Shown here: one piece after another, positions 1 through 8,606 of the stretch
Layout of the letters: each line of letters starts with the position of its first letter
Numbering within the stretch: position 1 is the first letter of the stretch
DNA from: Paenibacillus sp. NEAU-GSW1
Lineage (GTDB): Bacteria > Bacillota > Bacilli > Paenibacillales > Paenibacillaceae
DNA: 64,000 nucleotides
Reading direction: 5' to 3'
NCBI RefSeq assembly: GCF_009737085.1
Contig: NZ_WOVL01000016.1
Location: 56,149 to 120,148 of the forward strand
Program-made: the position numbers and the translations under genes
The notes under the pieces: model-generated
Database searches by the model: none
What the model was told of the DNA's origin: nothing
The model's input: only the letters and a program-made list of their open reading frames with translations

Positions 1-2
1 AG

Positions 3-1634
3 GCTGTTACGGACGAATTTTTGCTCTATCGTCTAGGCGAGAACAAAGATAATAAGCTGCGCGATATCGTTTCGACGATTCAGCATGAGCAGGACCGCAT
101 TATTCGTTCAGAACGGTCGAAAGCGTTGTTCATTCAAGGGGTGGCGGGCAGCGGCAAAACGACAGTCGCGCTTCATCGGCTTGCGTTTCTTCTTTATCAA
201 TATGCGGACCGGATGCGTGCCGAGCGAATGGTTATTTTTGCTCCTAACCGGATGTTCCTTGATTATATTTCCGGCGTGCTGCCGGAGCTTGGCGTTGGCG
301 ATATTCAGCAGACAACCTTCACGGACTGGGCGTTAGCGCTTCTGAATCACGAGGTAGCGCTGACGAGCAGCGCGGACGCGTTAGCCTATTGGTTCGAGCA
401 GCCGCGCACGGCCGAAGAGGCCGCAATTTCCTCCGGAAGGATCAAAGGCGCGCTTTCATTCAAAGCGATTGTCGATCAACGGATTTCCGAGATTGAATCG
501 CGTATTGTACCTGTCATTCCATTCGAGCCGTTGCCGGGACTTCTATTAAAGCCGGAAAAGATGGAGGAATGGTACAACACCGATTATGGCGAAGAATCGT
601 TAATGAAGAAGCGCGACCGCCTTGCAAGCCGGATTCGCCGCTGGCTCGAATCGACGTTGAAGGAAAAAGGCGTTCACGATAAGAAGCTGCGGGCGAAAGC
701 CAACACGAAGCTGAACGCGTTCCAAAAAAAAATCCCCGCTTTCACGGCACCGCAGCTATACGCGACTCTATTCCATGGCAAGCAAGCGGACAGCAGCATT
801 CCAAAGGCGATTGCAGCCGAAACAACGGCTCGTCTGAAGAACGGCCAGGCGGAAGCAGCGGATCTCGCTCCGCTTGTCTATATTCATCTAAAGCTGTATG
901 GATTAAATATGTCTGCCTACGATCATATCGTCATTGACGAAGCGCAGGACTATTCGCCATTTCAGCTGGAGGCGCTCCGCTTATGCCAATCGACGCCTTC
1001 AATGACCGTGCTCGGCGATTTGCAGCAAGGCATACATGATTACGCAGGCATTCAAAGCTGGGACCAATTGACGGACTTGTTCGCCTCCGAACAAACCGGT
1101 TATTTCGAATTGAACCGAAGCTATCGTTCCACGATGGAAATTATTGAATTCGCCAATCGTATTCTTGGCGCGATGGGCGGCGGCGTCAAGCCGGCGGTGC
1201 CGGTGTTCCGCAGCGGCGATCCAGTCGATGTTGAAAGCTATGTGAACGATGATCAGAGGCTTCTCGGTATTAGGCAAACCGTGCGACAATGGCAGGCGAG
1301 CGGCCAATATGACACGATTGCCGTTATCGGACGAACAACCCAGCAATGCGAAGTTATTTATGAAGCATTGCTCGAAGAGGGACTGTCGCCTTCGATCGTT
1401 CGCAGCAAGCAGCCGGAATACGGCGGCGGCTTGTCGGTTGTGCCTGTATACTTGTCCAAAGGGCTGGAATTTGACGCTGTGCTCATTTGCGATGCGGAGG
1501 ACGCGTCCTACGGCGCTCATGACGCCAAGCTGCTCTATGTCGGCTGTACAAGAGCACTTCACAAGCTGAAGCTGCTGCACACAGGAGAGCTGACAAAGCT
1601 CATTGCGCCTGAGCAATTGACAATAGCTCCATAA
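3..1634 (+). CDS. HelD-like RNA polymerase-recycling helicase, 5' truncated by window edge
   Basis: Superfamily 1 UvrD/Rep-type ATPase. The reading frame is open to base 3, so the true start lies upstream. The visible 543 residues contain a Walker A motif (GVAGSGKTT), a Walker B box (IVIDEAQDY) and late SF1 motifs (YVGCTRALHKLKLL). The residues before the Walker A (FLLYRLGENKDNKLRDIVST, then IQHEQDRIIR) match the region that follows the N-terminal coiled coil in HelD (YvgS), which removes stalled RNA polymerase from DNA. HelD proteins are usually 750-800 residues, so about 230 are missing. A plain UvrD-like helicase is the alternative. Confidence 0.85.
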   Translation, partial: AVTDEFLLYRLGENKDNKLRDIVSTIQHEQDRIIRSERSKALFIQGVAGSGKTTVALHRLAFLLYQYADRMRAERMVIFAPNRMFLDYISGVLPELGVGDIQQTTFTDWALALLNHEVALTSSADALAYWFEQPRTAEEAAISSGRIKGALSFKAIVDQRISEIESRIVPVIPFEPLPGLLLKPEKMEEWYNTDYGEESLMKKRDRLASRIRRWLESTLKEKGVHDKKLRAKANTKLNAFQKKIPAFTAPQLYATLFHGKQADSSIPKAIAAETTARLKNGQAEAADLAPLVYIHLKLYGLNMSAYDHIVIDEAQDYSPFQLEALRLCQSTPSMTVLGDLQQGIHDYAGIQSWDQLTDLFASEQTGYFELNRSYRSTMEIIEFANRILGAMGGGVKPAVPVFRSGDPVDVESYVNDDQRLLGIRQTVRQWQASGQYDTIAVIGRTTQQCEVIYEALLEEGLSPSIVRSKQPEYGGGLSVVPVYLSKGLEFDAVLICDAEDASYGAHDAKLLYVGCTRALHKLKLLHTGELTKLIAPEQLTIAP

Positions 1635-1762
1635 GTTTGACAGTATTAAGACAACTCATGCCGTTTTATTGACTTTAAAACAGTGTGTAACTAAAATTGT
1701 GACAGGACATAAACGTATGGATGTCAGCAAGACTATCTTCGTCTAGAAAGGATTTGAATGGA

Positions 1763-2470
1763 TTGAGCAAACCGAAATCGAAAAAACAGCAGAGACCGAA
1801 TCAGCAGCAGTACAAGTCGAAACAATCGCAAAGAAAAGCTTCGAACAAACCGCTAATCTTTCTAACGTTGGCTTTTGTTGCGGTCATTGCTGTCATCATC
1901 ATCGGCATGAACCAGCAGAACAAACCGGTCAGCTTCGACTATGCAAGCCTTCCGATGCAAGGGAGCGCGGACGCGCCGGTGAAAATCGTCGAATTTGGCG
2001 ATTACAAATGCCCGGCCTGCCAAGATTTTGCGCAGAACGTTAAGCCGCAGCTGGAGCAAGAGTACATTAACAGCGGTAAAGTTGCTTTCCACTTCATCAA
2101 CTATACGTTTATTGCAGAGGATTCCTATACAGCGGCCTTGGCGGCTGAATCGGTTCGCCAACAGAATGAGGAAGCTTTCTGGACGTATTATAAGCTGCTA
2201 TATGATAATCAAAAAGCGGAAACGATTAAATGGGCGACGCCTGATTATCTCGTTCAGCTTGCTAAAGACGCGAAACTGCCAATCGATTATGATCTGCTGC
2301 GCAGCGATATCGACAACAAAACCTATAAAGATCGCATAGAGAAAGACAACTCCCTCGTTCGTCCAATGAATGTTACGGGCACGCCAACGTTGTTTGTAAA
2401 CGGCAAAAAACTAAATTCCTATTCTTATAACAGCGTTAAAGCCGCAATTGATAATGAGTTAAAGGGGTAG
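1763..2470 (+). CDS. bdbD: Thiol-disulfide oxidoreductase, DsbA/BdbD-like, membrane anchored
   Basis: Extracytoplasmic thioredoxin-fold oxidase that introduces disulfide bonds into exported proteins. A Lys/Gln-rich cytoplasmic tail is followed by one transmembrane segment (PLIFLTLAFVAVIAVIIIGM) and a DsbA domain with active site CPAC (YKCPACQDF). The cis-proline loop is GTPTLFVNG. The ORF stays open upstream to an ATG at 1721, but that start has no ribosome binding site. A TTG at 1763 lies 11 bases after AAAGG, giving 235 residues, close to B. subtilis BdbD. The reoxidising partner bdbC follows after 7 bases. Confidence 0.88.
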   Translation: MSKPKSKKQQRPNQQQYKSKQSQRKASNKPLIFLTLAFVAVIAVIIIGMNQQNKPVSFDYASLPMQGSADAPVKIVEFGDYKCPACQDFAQNVKPQLEQEYINSGKVAFHFINYTFIAEDSYTAALAAESVRQQNEEAFWTYYKLLYDNQKAETIKWATPDYLVQLAKDAKLPIDYDLLRSDIDNKTYKDRIEKDNSLVRPMNVTGTPTLFVNGKKLNSYSYNSVKAAIDNELKG

Positions 2471-2477
2471 GCAGCAC

Positions 2478-2903
2478 ATGAACGAAACGTGGATGCAAAA
2501 ATACAGCCTTTATTTCGCCTGGATCGTGTCGCTTGCAGCGACGGGCGGCAGTTTGTATTTTAGTGAAATCGAAGGCTTTATTCCATGCGATTTATGCTGG
2601 TATCAACGTATCTTCATGTATCCGCAAGCGATTCTGCTCGGCATTGCAAGCTATCGCGGAGACCGGCGGATGATTGGTTACTTAATCCCGTTAAATATTG
2701 TCGGCGGACTCATTTCTTTGTATCATAATGTGGAAATTTGGTTTCCGAAGCTGGGCGAAATGGCGCCTTGCCGCTCGGGCATCCCATGCAACCAGGACTA
2801 CCTTAACATCGGAGGCTGGCTGACCATTCCGCTTATGGCGATGGCAGCTTTCATTCTTATTACGATTTTTCTGTTGCTTGGACGGCGCAAGGAAGAGGAA
2901 TAA
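2478..2903 (+). CDS. bdbC: Disulfide bond formation protein BdbC (DsbB family)
   Basis: Four-helix membrane quinone reductase that reoxidises BdbD. The 141 residues hold the first cysteine pair CDLC after helix 1 and the second pair in APCRSGIPC between helices 3 and 4, as expected for BdbC/DsbB. Length is typical. It lies 7 bases after bdbD, with GGGG-rich Shine-Dalgarno sequence overlapping the bdbD end, so the two are surely one operon; a strong terminator follows. Confidence 0.93.
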   Translation: MNETWMQKYSLYFAWIVSLAATGGSLYFSEIEGFIPCDLCWYQRIFMYPQAILLGIASYRGDRRMIGYLIPLNIVGGLISLYHNVEIWFPKLGEMAPCRSGIPCNQDYLNIGGWLTIPLMAMAAFILITIFLLLGRRKEEE

Positions 2904-2926
2904 TCCGCTTGTTGGACAAGTGTCTT

Positions 2927-2981
2927 AAAAAGCTTCGGTCGAACGGATGGTTTAAATCATCGTTCGATCGAAGCTTTTTTT
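2927..2981 (+). terminator. Rho-independent terminator after bdbDC
   Basis: Near-perfect inverted repeat with arms AAAAGCTTCGGTCGAACG and CGTTCGATCGAAGCTTTT, followed by a T run. It closes the bdbDC operon. Confidence 0.9.
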
Positions 2982-3016
2982 CCAAATAGCGCAGCACTAT
3001 TTTCCAAGAACTATAG

Positions 3017-3046
3017 TTTACAGCGGAAGAAGCGCATCGGTATAAT
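3017..3046 (+). promoter_or_regulatory. Sigma-A-type promoter for the NO synthase gene
   Basis: TTTACA (3017-3022), an 18-base spacer, and a consensus TATAAT (3041-3046), 24 bases before the ATG at 3071. Confidence 0.6.
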
Positions 3047-3070
3047 AAAAAATTAGGGAGTAACGTCAAC

Positions 3071-4171
3071 ATGAGTATAGCTAGCCGATATTTATTGAAC
3101 GAAGCGGAGCCATTTATATCCGCATGTTACGCAGAGCTTGGCAAGCCGGAAGAGGAAGCGGTGAAACGGATTGCCGAAGTGCGCAAGCAAGTAGATCTTG
3201 AAGGCTTTTATACGCAAACCTATGAGGAAATAAGCCACGGAGCCAAAATGGCATGGCGCAACAGCAACCGCTGCATCGGGCGTTTGTTCTGGCAGTCGCT
3301 TGAAGTGTTTGACGCAAGACGAATGAAGCAAGAGGATGAAATGGCCGAAGCGATATTTAATCACATAAAATATGCGACTAATAACGGTCGCGTTCGTCCA
3401 GCTATTACTATTTTCGCGCCTCAGCTTGGATATCAGCGTATCCGAATATGGAACCATCAGCTTGTCCGTTACGCCGGCTATCGTACTGCAAACGGCATTA
3501 TCGGTGATCCGGCGTCGGTGAAGTTTACAGTGAAGTGCATGGAGCTTGGGTGGAAAGGCCGGCAAACGCCTTTCGACATACTGCCCCTCGTCATTCAAAT
3601 CAATGACAGAGCTCCGATGCTGTACGAACTGCCGGACGGCTTAGTATTGGAGGTGCCGCTTGCTCACCCGGAGCTTAAGAACTTCGAGGAGCTTCAGCTG
3701 AAATGGTACGCGGTGCCGTTTATTTCGGATATGAAGCTGGAAATCGGCGGGATCGACTATACGGCGGCTCCGTTCAACGGCTGGTACATGGGAACGGAAA
3801 TCGGATCCCGTAATTTGGCTGATACGGATCGTTATAATAAGCTTCCTGATGTTGCAAAGCTGATGAATCTGGATATGACGACAAATACGTCTCTTTGGAA
3901 AGATCGGGCGCTTGTCGAGCTGAATGCATCCGTTATTCATTCGTTCAAACGGCATGGCGTAAGCATTGTCGACCATCATACGGCTGCCGAGCAGTTCATG
4001 CGATTCGAGAAACAAGAGCAGGCAGCCGGCCGCGAGCTGACCGGGAGATGGTCGTGGCTAATTCCGCCGATGTCGCCAACAACGACTGCTGTCTGGCATC
4101 GCGGCTTTAAGGATAAGGAAATAAAACCGATTTATAGCTATCAATCATCTGCTTATGATGCCGGAGGTTAA
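3071..4171 (+). CDS. nos: Nitric oxide synthase oxygenase
   Basis: Heme/tetrahydropterin enzyme that makes NO from L-arginine. Bacterial forms contain only the oxygenase domain and borrow cellular flavodoxin-type reductases. The 366-residue length fits. Cys68 in AWRNSNRCIGRLFW is the proximal heme thiolate; WYMGTEIGSRNL carries the Glu that binds the arginine guanidinium; the C-terminal pterin/dimer region (WSWLIPPMSPTTTAVWHRGF) is intact. It has its own promoter and is followed after 6 bases by a conserved gene of unknown function, suggesting joint transcription. NO synthases of Bacillus protect against oxidative stress and antibiotics; the role here is inferred. Confidence 0.97.
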   Translation: MSIASRYLLNEAEPFISACYAELGKPEEEAVKRIAEVRKQVDLEGFYTQTYEEISHGAKMAWRNSNRCIGRLFWQSLEVFDARRMKQEDEMAEAIFNHIKYATNNGRVRPAITIFAPQLGYQRIRIWNHQLVRYAGYRTANGIIGDPASVKFTVKCMELGWKGRQTPFDILPLVIQINDRAPMLYELPDGLVLEVPLAHPELKNFEELQLKWYAVPFISDMKLEIGGIDYTAAPFNGWYMGTEIGSRNLADTDRYNKLPDVAKLMNLDMTTNTSLWKDRALVELNASVIHSFKRHGVSIVDHHTAAEQFMRFEKQEQAAGRELTGRWSWLIPPMSPTTTAVWHRGFKDKEIKPIYSYQSSAYDAGG

Positions 4172-4177
4172 TGAATA

Positions 4178-5338
4178 GTGGATTTTCGAATGGAGTATTT
4201 ATCCTTTTTCGTAATTGTAACCGACAGCGAGGACAGCGCTTCTTCCAAACGGTACAAGCATTTTCAGACGCTGGATGAAGACGATTATGAGGACAGTGAA
4301 ATTAAAAAGTTTGTCGACGGCGAATTTAAACGGATTGTAAAGCGTAAAGCCGAGCGCAATCCGAATACGGAAAACGCGCCGACCAAAATTGGGCGATTTA
4401 TGGTGGAGCCCGGCTATGAGCTTGGGAGCAACCAGAACTACAACTTGTTTCAAAGGCTGCGCGAAGCGGACAGCAAGGAGCGTTTTATCGGCATAGCGGA
4501 CGAGCTTGTGCACATTTATATGGATACGAGCGCGGTTCGCGGCGGGGCGTTCATTATCGCTCGCGTAACGTTGAATACGTTTTTCGATGAACCATTTTTG
4601 TTTTTGCTGAAATGCGATTTTGAACCGAATATTGCCCGTATTGCCGATGAGCGCAATCTGATTTCTCAAGTCGAGATGGCGATTAGCGCACGGAGCATTA
4701 AATCGATTCAATATCCGCATATGCCTGAGGACGGCGTTCTGGAGCATTGGGAGCTGAAAATCCATCAGGCGTCGCATGCGCGGTATTTCGAAGACTTTTT
4801 GAAATTCGTCTCGTATGAGAAGCCTCTTCCTGAAGTGATGGGCGATCAGGTCGTTGAGATGGTTCAGCAGTTTATCGAAGAGAAATGGGTCGACGCGCCC
4901 GAAAGCACGGAACGGCGCGAAGAAGAGAATGCGCTTGAAATTTGGGCGAACAGCGATAAGCGCGAGCTGCAGGAATACTGGTCGCATGAACAGGTTGCCG
5001 CAGCGTCGGCAGCGCTCGTTGAGCAAAAACCGGATTTGTCGTTTACGTTTAAGCTGGACAGCGTAACGATTAAAGGTCTGCTCGCCGACTTTGGCTCGGC
5101 GTTCCATTTCGCCAAGCACAACGGAAGGTATGTTGTGGTCATCGAAGGGGACTCCTTTCAGTTTGATAAAGGAAAGTCGCCAATGGAGCTGCTGCATCCG
5201 CCGGATTTGGCTGATATTATGGATACGATCGGCACCCATCGCAAAGAACGTACCGGCAGCGATACGGATAGGGGTTCGGCAGCTGCGGATGCAGGCGTCA
5301 TGAATCCAGACGCTTCCGCTGACGATGTTCCTTGGTAA
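4178..5338 (+). CDS. Conserved protein of unknown function (DUF3900-like)
   Basis: 386-residue soluble protein without signal peptide or transmembrane segment, rich in acidic residues and ending in a low-complexity tail (GSAAADAGVMNPDASADDVPW). It resembles the DUF3900 family of Bacillus/Paenibacillus from memory. GTG at 4178 was chosen because GGAGG (4163-4167) lies 10 bases upstream; the ATG at 4190 is too far. It starts 6 bases after nos, so the Shine-Dalgarno sits in the nos stop region and the two are likely co-translated. No catalytic motif is recognised. Confidence 0.75.
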   Translation: MDFRMEYLSFFVIVTDSEDSASSKRYKHFQTLDEDDYEDSEIKKFVDGEFKRIVKRKAERNPNTENAPTKIGRFMVEPGYELGSNQNYNLFQRLREADSKERFIGIADELVHIYMDTSAVRGGAFIIARVTLNTFFDEPFLFLLKCDFEPNIARIADERNLISQVEMAISARSIKSIQYPHMPEDGVLEHWELKIHQASHARYFEDFLKFVSYEKPLPEVMGDQVVEMVQQFIEEKWVDAPESTERREEENALEIWANSDKRELQEYWSHEQVAAASAALVEQKPDLSFTFKLDSVTIKGLLADFGSAFHFAKHNGRYVVVIEGDSFQFDKGKSPMELLHPPDLADIMDTIGTHRKERTGSDTDRGSAAADAGVMNPDASADDVPW

Positions 5339-5362
5339 GCGAACTCGGATTCAGTAGTGAAT

Positions 5363-5410
5363 GAATGGCTATCTCCTTAGGGAACAATAGGGGATAGCCA
5401 TTCTTTTTTT
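5363..5410 (+). terminator. Terminator of the nos operon
   Basis: Arms GAATGGCTATC and GATAGCCATTC followed by seven T residues. Confidence 0.9.
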
Positions 5411-5431
5411 CGAAGGGGATTTGATACAGTC

Positions 5432-6718
5432 ATGGCTTGGAATTTACTAATTTTTGCGCTGCTGCTGCTGTTTTCGGCATTCTTTGTCGCAACCGAATTT
5501 GCCGTCGTACGAATGCGTACGAGCCGTGTCAATCAAATGGTTAACGAAGGCGCTAAAAACGCGAAAGCGGTAGAGAAAATCATCCACCATCTCGACGGGT
5601 ATTTATCCGCCTGCCAACTCGGCATTACCATTACATCCTTAGGCCTCGGCTGGCTCGGGGAACCAACGGTGCATGAACTGCTGCACCCGCTGTTCGAACA
5701 TTTTAATTTGCAGGGCGATGTGTTGAACGTTGTTTCTTTCATCGTTTCTTTTGTCATCGTAACCTATTTGCATGTCGTGCTGGGGGAGCTCGCGCCGAAG
5801 TCGATCGCGATCTTGAAATCGGAAGCTGTCAGCCAATTTACCGCTCCGATCATTATTTGGTTTAATCGCATTATGTTCCCGTTTATTTGGCTGTTGAACG
5901 GCTCGGCGAACGGGCTGATCCGGCTGTTCGGCTTCAAACCGACCGGAGAGCATGAAGAAGCGCACTCCGAAGAGGAAATTAGGCTCATTATGTCGGAGAG
6001 CTACGAGAGCGGAAAAATCAACAAGAGCGAGCTCAGCTATGTGAATCGGATTTTCGAATTCGACGAGCGGCTTGCTCGGGAAATTATGGTGCCGCGAACC
6101 GATATGATTTGTCTTTACGCCGAAAAAACACGTGAAGAAAATATTGCGATTATCCGAAGGGAGCAATATACCCGTTTTCCCGTGGCCAGCGGAAGCAAAG
6201 ATAACATTATTGGCGTTATCAATACGAAGCAATTTTTCATGCATGACTTTGCCAATCGGGATACGAGCGTCAAGTCGCTCATGCAGCCGATTTTGTCGGT
6301 GCCGGAAGTAATGCCGATTAAAAAGCTGCTTCGCCGAATGCAGCAGGAAAGCGTTCATATTGCGATTTTGCTCGATGAGTACGGGGGAACGTCAGGACTT
6401 ATTACGATTGAGGATATCGTCGAGGAAATTGTCGGCGAAATTCGGGATGAATTCGATTCCGATGAAGTGAAGGAGATCGATAAGGTTGGCGAGTCGACGT
6501 TTATGGTGGACGGAAAAGCGCTTATTTTTGAAGTGAATGAAGCGACGGGCAGTCATCTGGAAAGCCATGATGTAGATTCGATCGGCGGTTGGCTGTTTAA
6601 TCAGCAGCCGGAGCTTGCGGTAGGGGAGCCGTGGACTTACGCAGAGCTGACTTTTACAATCCGCGAGAAGGAAAAGCATCGCATTCGAAAAATTGAGATT
6701 ACGGTAAACCGTAAATAA
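5432..6718 (+). CDS. CNNM/CorC-HlyC family membrane protein (CBS domains)
   Basis: 428 residues in the standard order: a CNNM (DUF21) transmembrane domain (1-190; first helix LLIFALLLLFSAFFVATEFA), two CBS domains (about 200-330; VPRTDMICLY and YGGTSGLITIEDIVEEIVG are hallmarks) and a C-terminal CorC_HlyC domain. Such proteins are thought to act in Mg2+ (or Co2+) efflux; the older name haemolysin is not evidence of toxicity. It follows a terminator and stands alone. Confidence 0.92.
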   Translation: MAWNLLIFALLLLFSAFFVATEFAVVRMRTSRVNQMVNEGAKNAKAVEKIIHHLDGYLSACQLGITITSLGLGWLGEPTVHELLHPLFEHFNLQGDVLNVVSFIVSFVIVTYLHVVLGELAPKSIAILKSEAVSQFTAPIIIWFNRIMFPFIWLLNGSANGLIRLFGFKPTGEHEEAHSEEEIRLIMSESYESGKINKSELSYVNRIFEFDERLAREIMVPRTDMICLYAEKTREENIAIIRREQYTRFPVASGSKDNIIGVINTKQFFMHDFANRDTSVKSLMQPILSVPEVMPIKKLLRRMQQESVHIAILLDEYGGTSGLITIEDIVEEIVGEIRDEFDSDEVKEIDKVGESTFMVDGKALIFEVNEATGSHLESHDVDSIGGWLFNQQPELAVGEPWTYAELTFTIREKEKHRIRKIEITVNRK

Positions 6719-6864
6719 CGTACAGGTGTTCCAGCTGTCATTATGATCCATGATCACGATGACGAAAGGGCACCCTTTTTTTGTGTTGAAGCAAGTCATT
6801 CCCGGTCATAATTGCCTGTTTGTCCTAATACAATGAAACCGAATGAAGGACAGGGGTGCTGCCG

Positions 6865-7653
6865 ATGGAAGACTTAATAAACGCCATAATTCTCGGTATT
6901 GTTGAAGGGCTTACAGAGTTTTTGCCGGTATCGTCTACCGGACATTTGATTTTGACGGCCGATCTGCTTAACTTTCAAGATGCGCGGGCCAAAACATTCG
7001 AGGTAGTCGTACAATTCGGAGCTGTACTGGCCGTGCTCGTACTGTACCGCAAGCGGTTCGCCAGCTTGCTCAATTTTAACTTTGCCAAGCCGTCCGGGCT
7101 AAACGCGCTGCACATCTTTCTAGCGCTGATTCCTGCAGGCATCTTCGGCGTCCTGCTGCATGGGGCGATTAAACATTATTTGTTCAGTTCGTCAACCGTA
7201 CTTATTGGTCTGGTCGCTGGAGGGTTGCTGATGATCGCCGCCGACCGCTGGAAGCGAAAGATTACAGCGGAGGAGATCGACGACATCTCGTACAAACAGG
7301 CGTTTGCGATCGGTCTTTTTCAAATACTGGCGCTATGGCCGGGTTTTTCGCGTTCCGGATCAACGATATCAGGCGGCATGCTATTCGGAGCGAGCCAGAA
7401 GGCCGCTGCCGAATTCACGTTTATCGTATCCGTGCCGATAATGGCAGGGGCAAGCGGTATTGATCTTATTAAAAGCAGGGAGTTTCTAACCGCAGCCGAT
7501 TTGCCACTGTTTCTTATCGGGCTGTTAGCCGCTTTTATCGTTGCGACTATAGCGATCGTAACCTTCCTCAATTTAATTAAAAAATTGCGGTTGTCCTGGT
7601 TTGCCTATTACCGCTTTGCGCTTGCCGCCATTTTTGCCATCGTCATGTTGTAA
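6865..7653 (+). CDS. uppP: Undecaprenyl-diphosphatase (BacA/UppP)
   Basis: Polytopic membrane phosphatase that recycles the undecaprenyl carrier for peptidoglycan and teichoic acid synthesis; high dosage gives bacitracin resistance. The motif ILGIVEGLTEFLPVSSTGH near the N terminus and PGFSRSGSTISGG around residue 170 are the two active-site signatures. ATG 6865 gives 262 residues with AGGGG 8 bases upstream; a GTG at 6856 is possible and adds only three residues. Confidence 0.95.
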   Translation: MEDLINAIILGIVEGLTEFLPVSSTGHLILTADLLNFQDARAKTFEVVVQFGAVLAVLVLYRKRFASLLNFNFAKPSGLNALHIFLALIPAGIFGVLLHGAIKHYLFSSSTVLIGLVAGGLLMIAADRWKRKITAEEIDDISYKQAFAIGLFQILALWPGFSRSGSTISGGMLFGASQKAAAEFTFIVSVPIMAGASGIDLIKSREFLTAADLPLFLIGLLAAFIVATIAIVTFLNLIKKLRLSWFAYYRFALAAIFAIVML

Positions 7654-8030
7654 CCCATTAACTGCGGGGGGCTAGTCCGTCCCTGAACAGCGCCATAATT
7701 TGCTCTGCAGCCTGTTTAAGCGTTGCTCATCGCTTACGATTTCTTTACGGTTTTTTACCGTAAGAACAGCGGTGTAGGCGTGGGCGAGGAACAGCGGATT
7801 CGCATGGACAATTTCGCCTATTTTCGCCCGATTACGGCAATGCTGTACTTGACGGCGATGGTTGTGCTGGGCGCTATTGAACACAAGCCAAACAAGGCCG
7901 AAAACGGCCTTGTTTGGCTTATTTCGTGAGCAGCAACGCCGTGAGCCGTCACATTGCAGCGCATGTGTAACCATTTTGCTTCAATTGCCGTCTATAGTTG
8001 CAAACAGAAAGCAAATGGAGGTTTTTTGCA
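7654..8030 (+). other. Intergenic region with a long perfect hairpin
   Basis: 377 bases without a gene I can support. It holds the 36-base hairpin at 7885-7920. A short open frame (MDNFAYFRPITAMLYLTAM..., 7804-7929) ends inside the hairpin; it has no good ribosome binding site. Confidence 0.5.
7885..7920. terminator. Perfect 16-bp-arm hairpin, AAAA loop
   Basis: AAGCCAAACAAGGCCG, loop AAAA, then the exact reverse complement. There is no T run; it may end uppP transcripts or be an intergenic repeat. The AAGGCCG core recurs in two hairpins near 34.3 kb. Confidence 0.6.
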
Positions 8031-8606
8031 TTGAAAAAAGCAACTATGATTACCGGTTCGTTAATAATAGCGATCGTTCTCGCCATTATAGTTGGCGTAA
8101 TAGGCGCGGATAAGGTGCAGGCGTGCTCGTGTGAGGCAAATCCGGGCCCAAAAGCAATGTTGAAATTTCAGGATGTTGTTTTTGCGGGAAAAGCGGTGGC
8201 GGTGAAATCGAAAAGCAACATCCCGCTCCTTGCCTCATCCGACGTTCCGGTTCGAGTCGATTTCCAAGTTAGCGAGATTTGGAAAGGGGCTGTTGATGCC
8301 GATACGGCGGTTTTTACAGCTTCAAACGACAGTTGCGGCGTTGATTTTAAGCCTGGCACCGACTATTTGGTTTACGGCAATATGGAGAACGGCAAGCTCC
8401 GAGTTAATCTATGCGGCGGAACGAAAAAGCTGAACGCAGCTTCAGCCGATTTGCTCGTGCTAGGCAAAGGAACAGCGCCGTCCGGGCCTTACCGCGAAGA
8501 CGGCGCTCTAACGAGGTGGATGCCGCTCTTGATCACGGCAGCTGCACTGACACTGTTTCTTTTCTTTATTGGCTATGCGCGCAAGCGCAGACGAACGTTT
8601 AAATAA
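8031..8606 (+). CDS. Membrane-anchored extracellular TIMP/NTR-like protein
   Basis: 191 residues: signal sequence (MITGSLIIAIVLAIIVGV), cleavage after VQA, mature part beginning CSCEANPGP, and a C-terminal transmembrane helix (WMPLLITAAALTLFLFFIGY) with a basic stop-transfer tail. The N-terminal CxC and a later pair (SNDSCGVDF, VNLCGGT) match the disulfide pattern of the netrin-like/TIMP fold. Bacterial members are of unknown function. TTG 8031 was chosen because TGGAGG lies 9 bases upstream; the longer frame from 7998 has no such site. Its disulfides could be made by BdbCD. Its stop codon overlaps the converging permease gene by 8 bases. Confidence 0.75.
   Translation: MKKATMITGSLIIAIVLAIIVGVIGADKVQACSCEANPGPKAMLKFQDVVFAGKAVAVKSKSNIPLLASSDVPVRVDFQVSEIWKGAVDADTAVFTASNDSCGVDFKPGTDYLVYGNMENGKLRVNLCGGTKKLNAASADLLVLGKGTAPSGPYREDGALTRWMPLLITAAALTLFLFFIGYARKRRRTFK

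Noticed and set aside
4199..5239. Long minus-strand ORF (346 codons)
   Set aside because: Lies opposite the conserved gene at 4178-5338; composition and lack of motifs mark it as a codon-bias shadow.
6719..6864. Terminator after the CorC-like gene
   Set aside because: There is a T run but the only stem (AGGG-CA-CCCT) has an impossible two-base loop.
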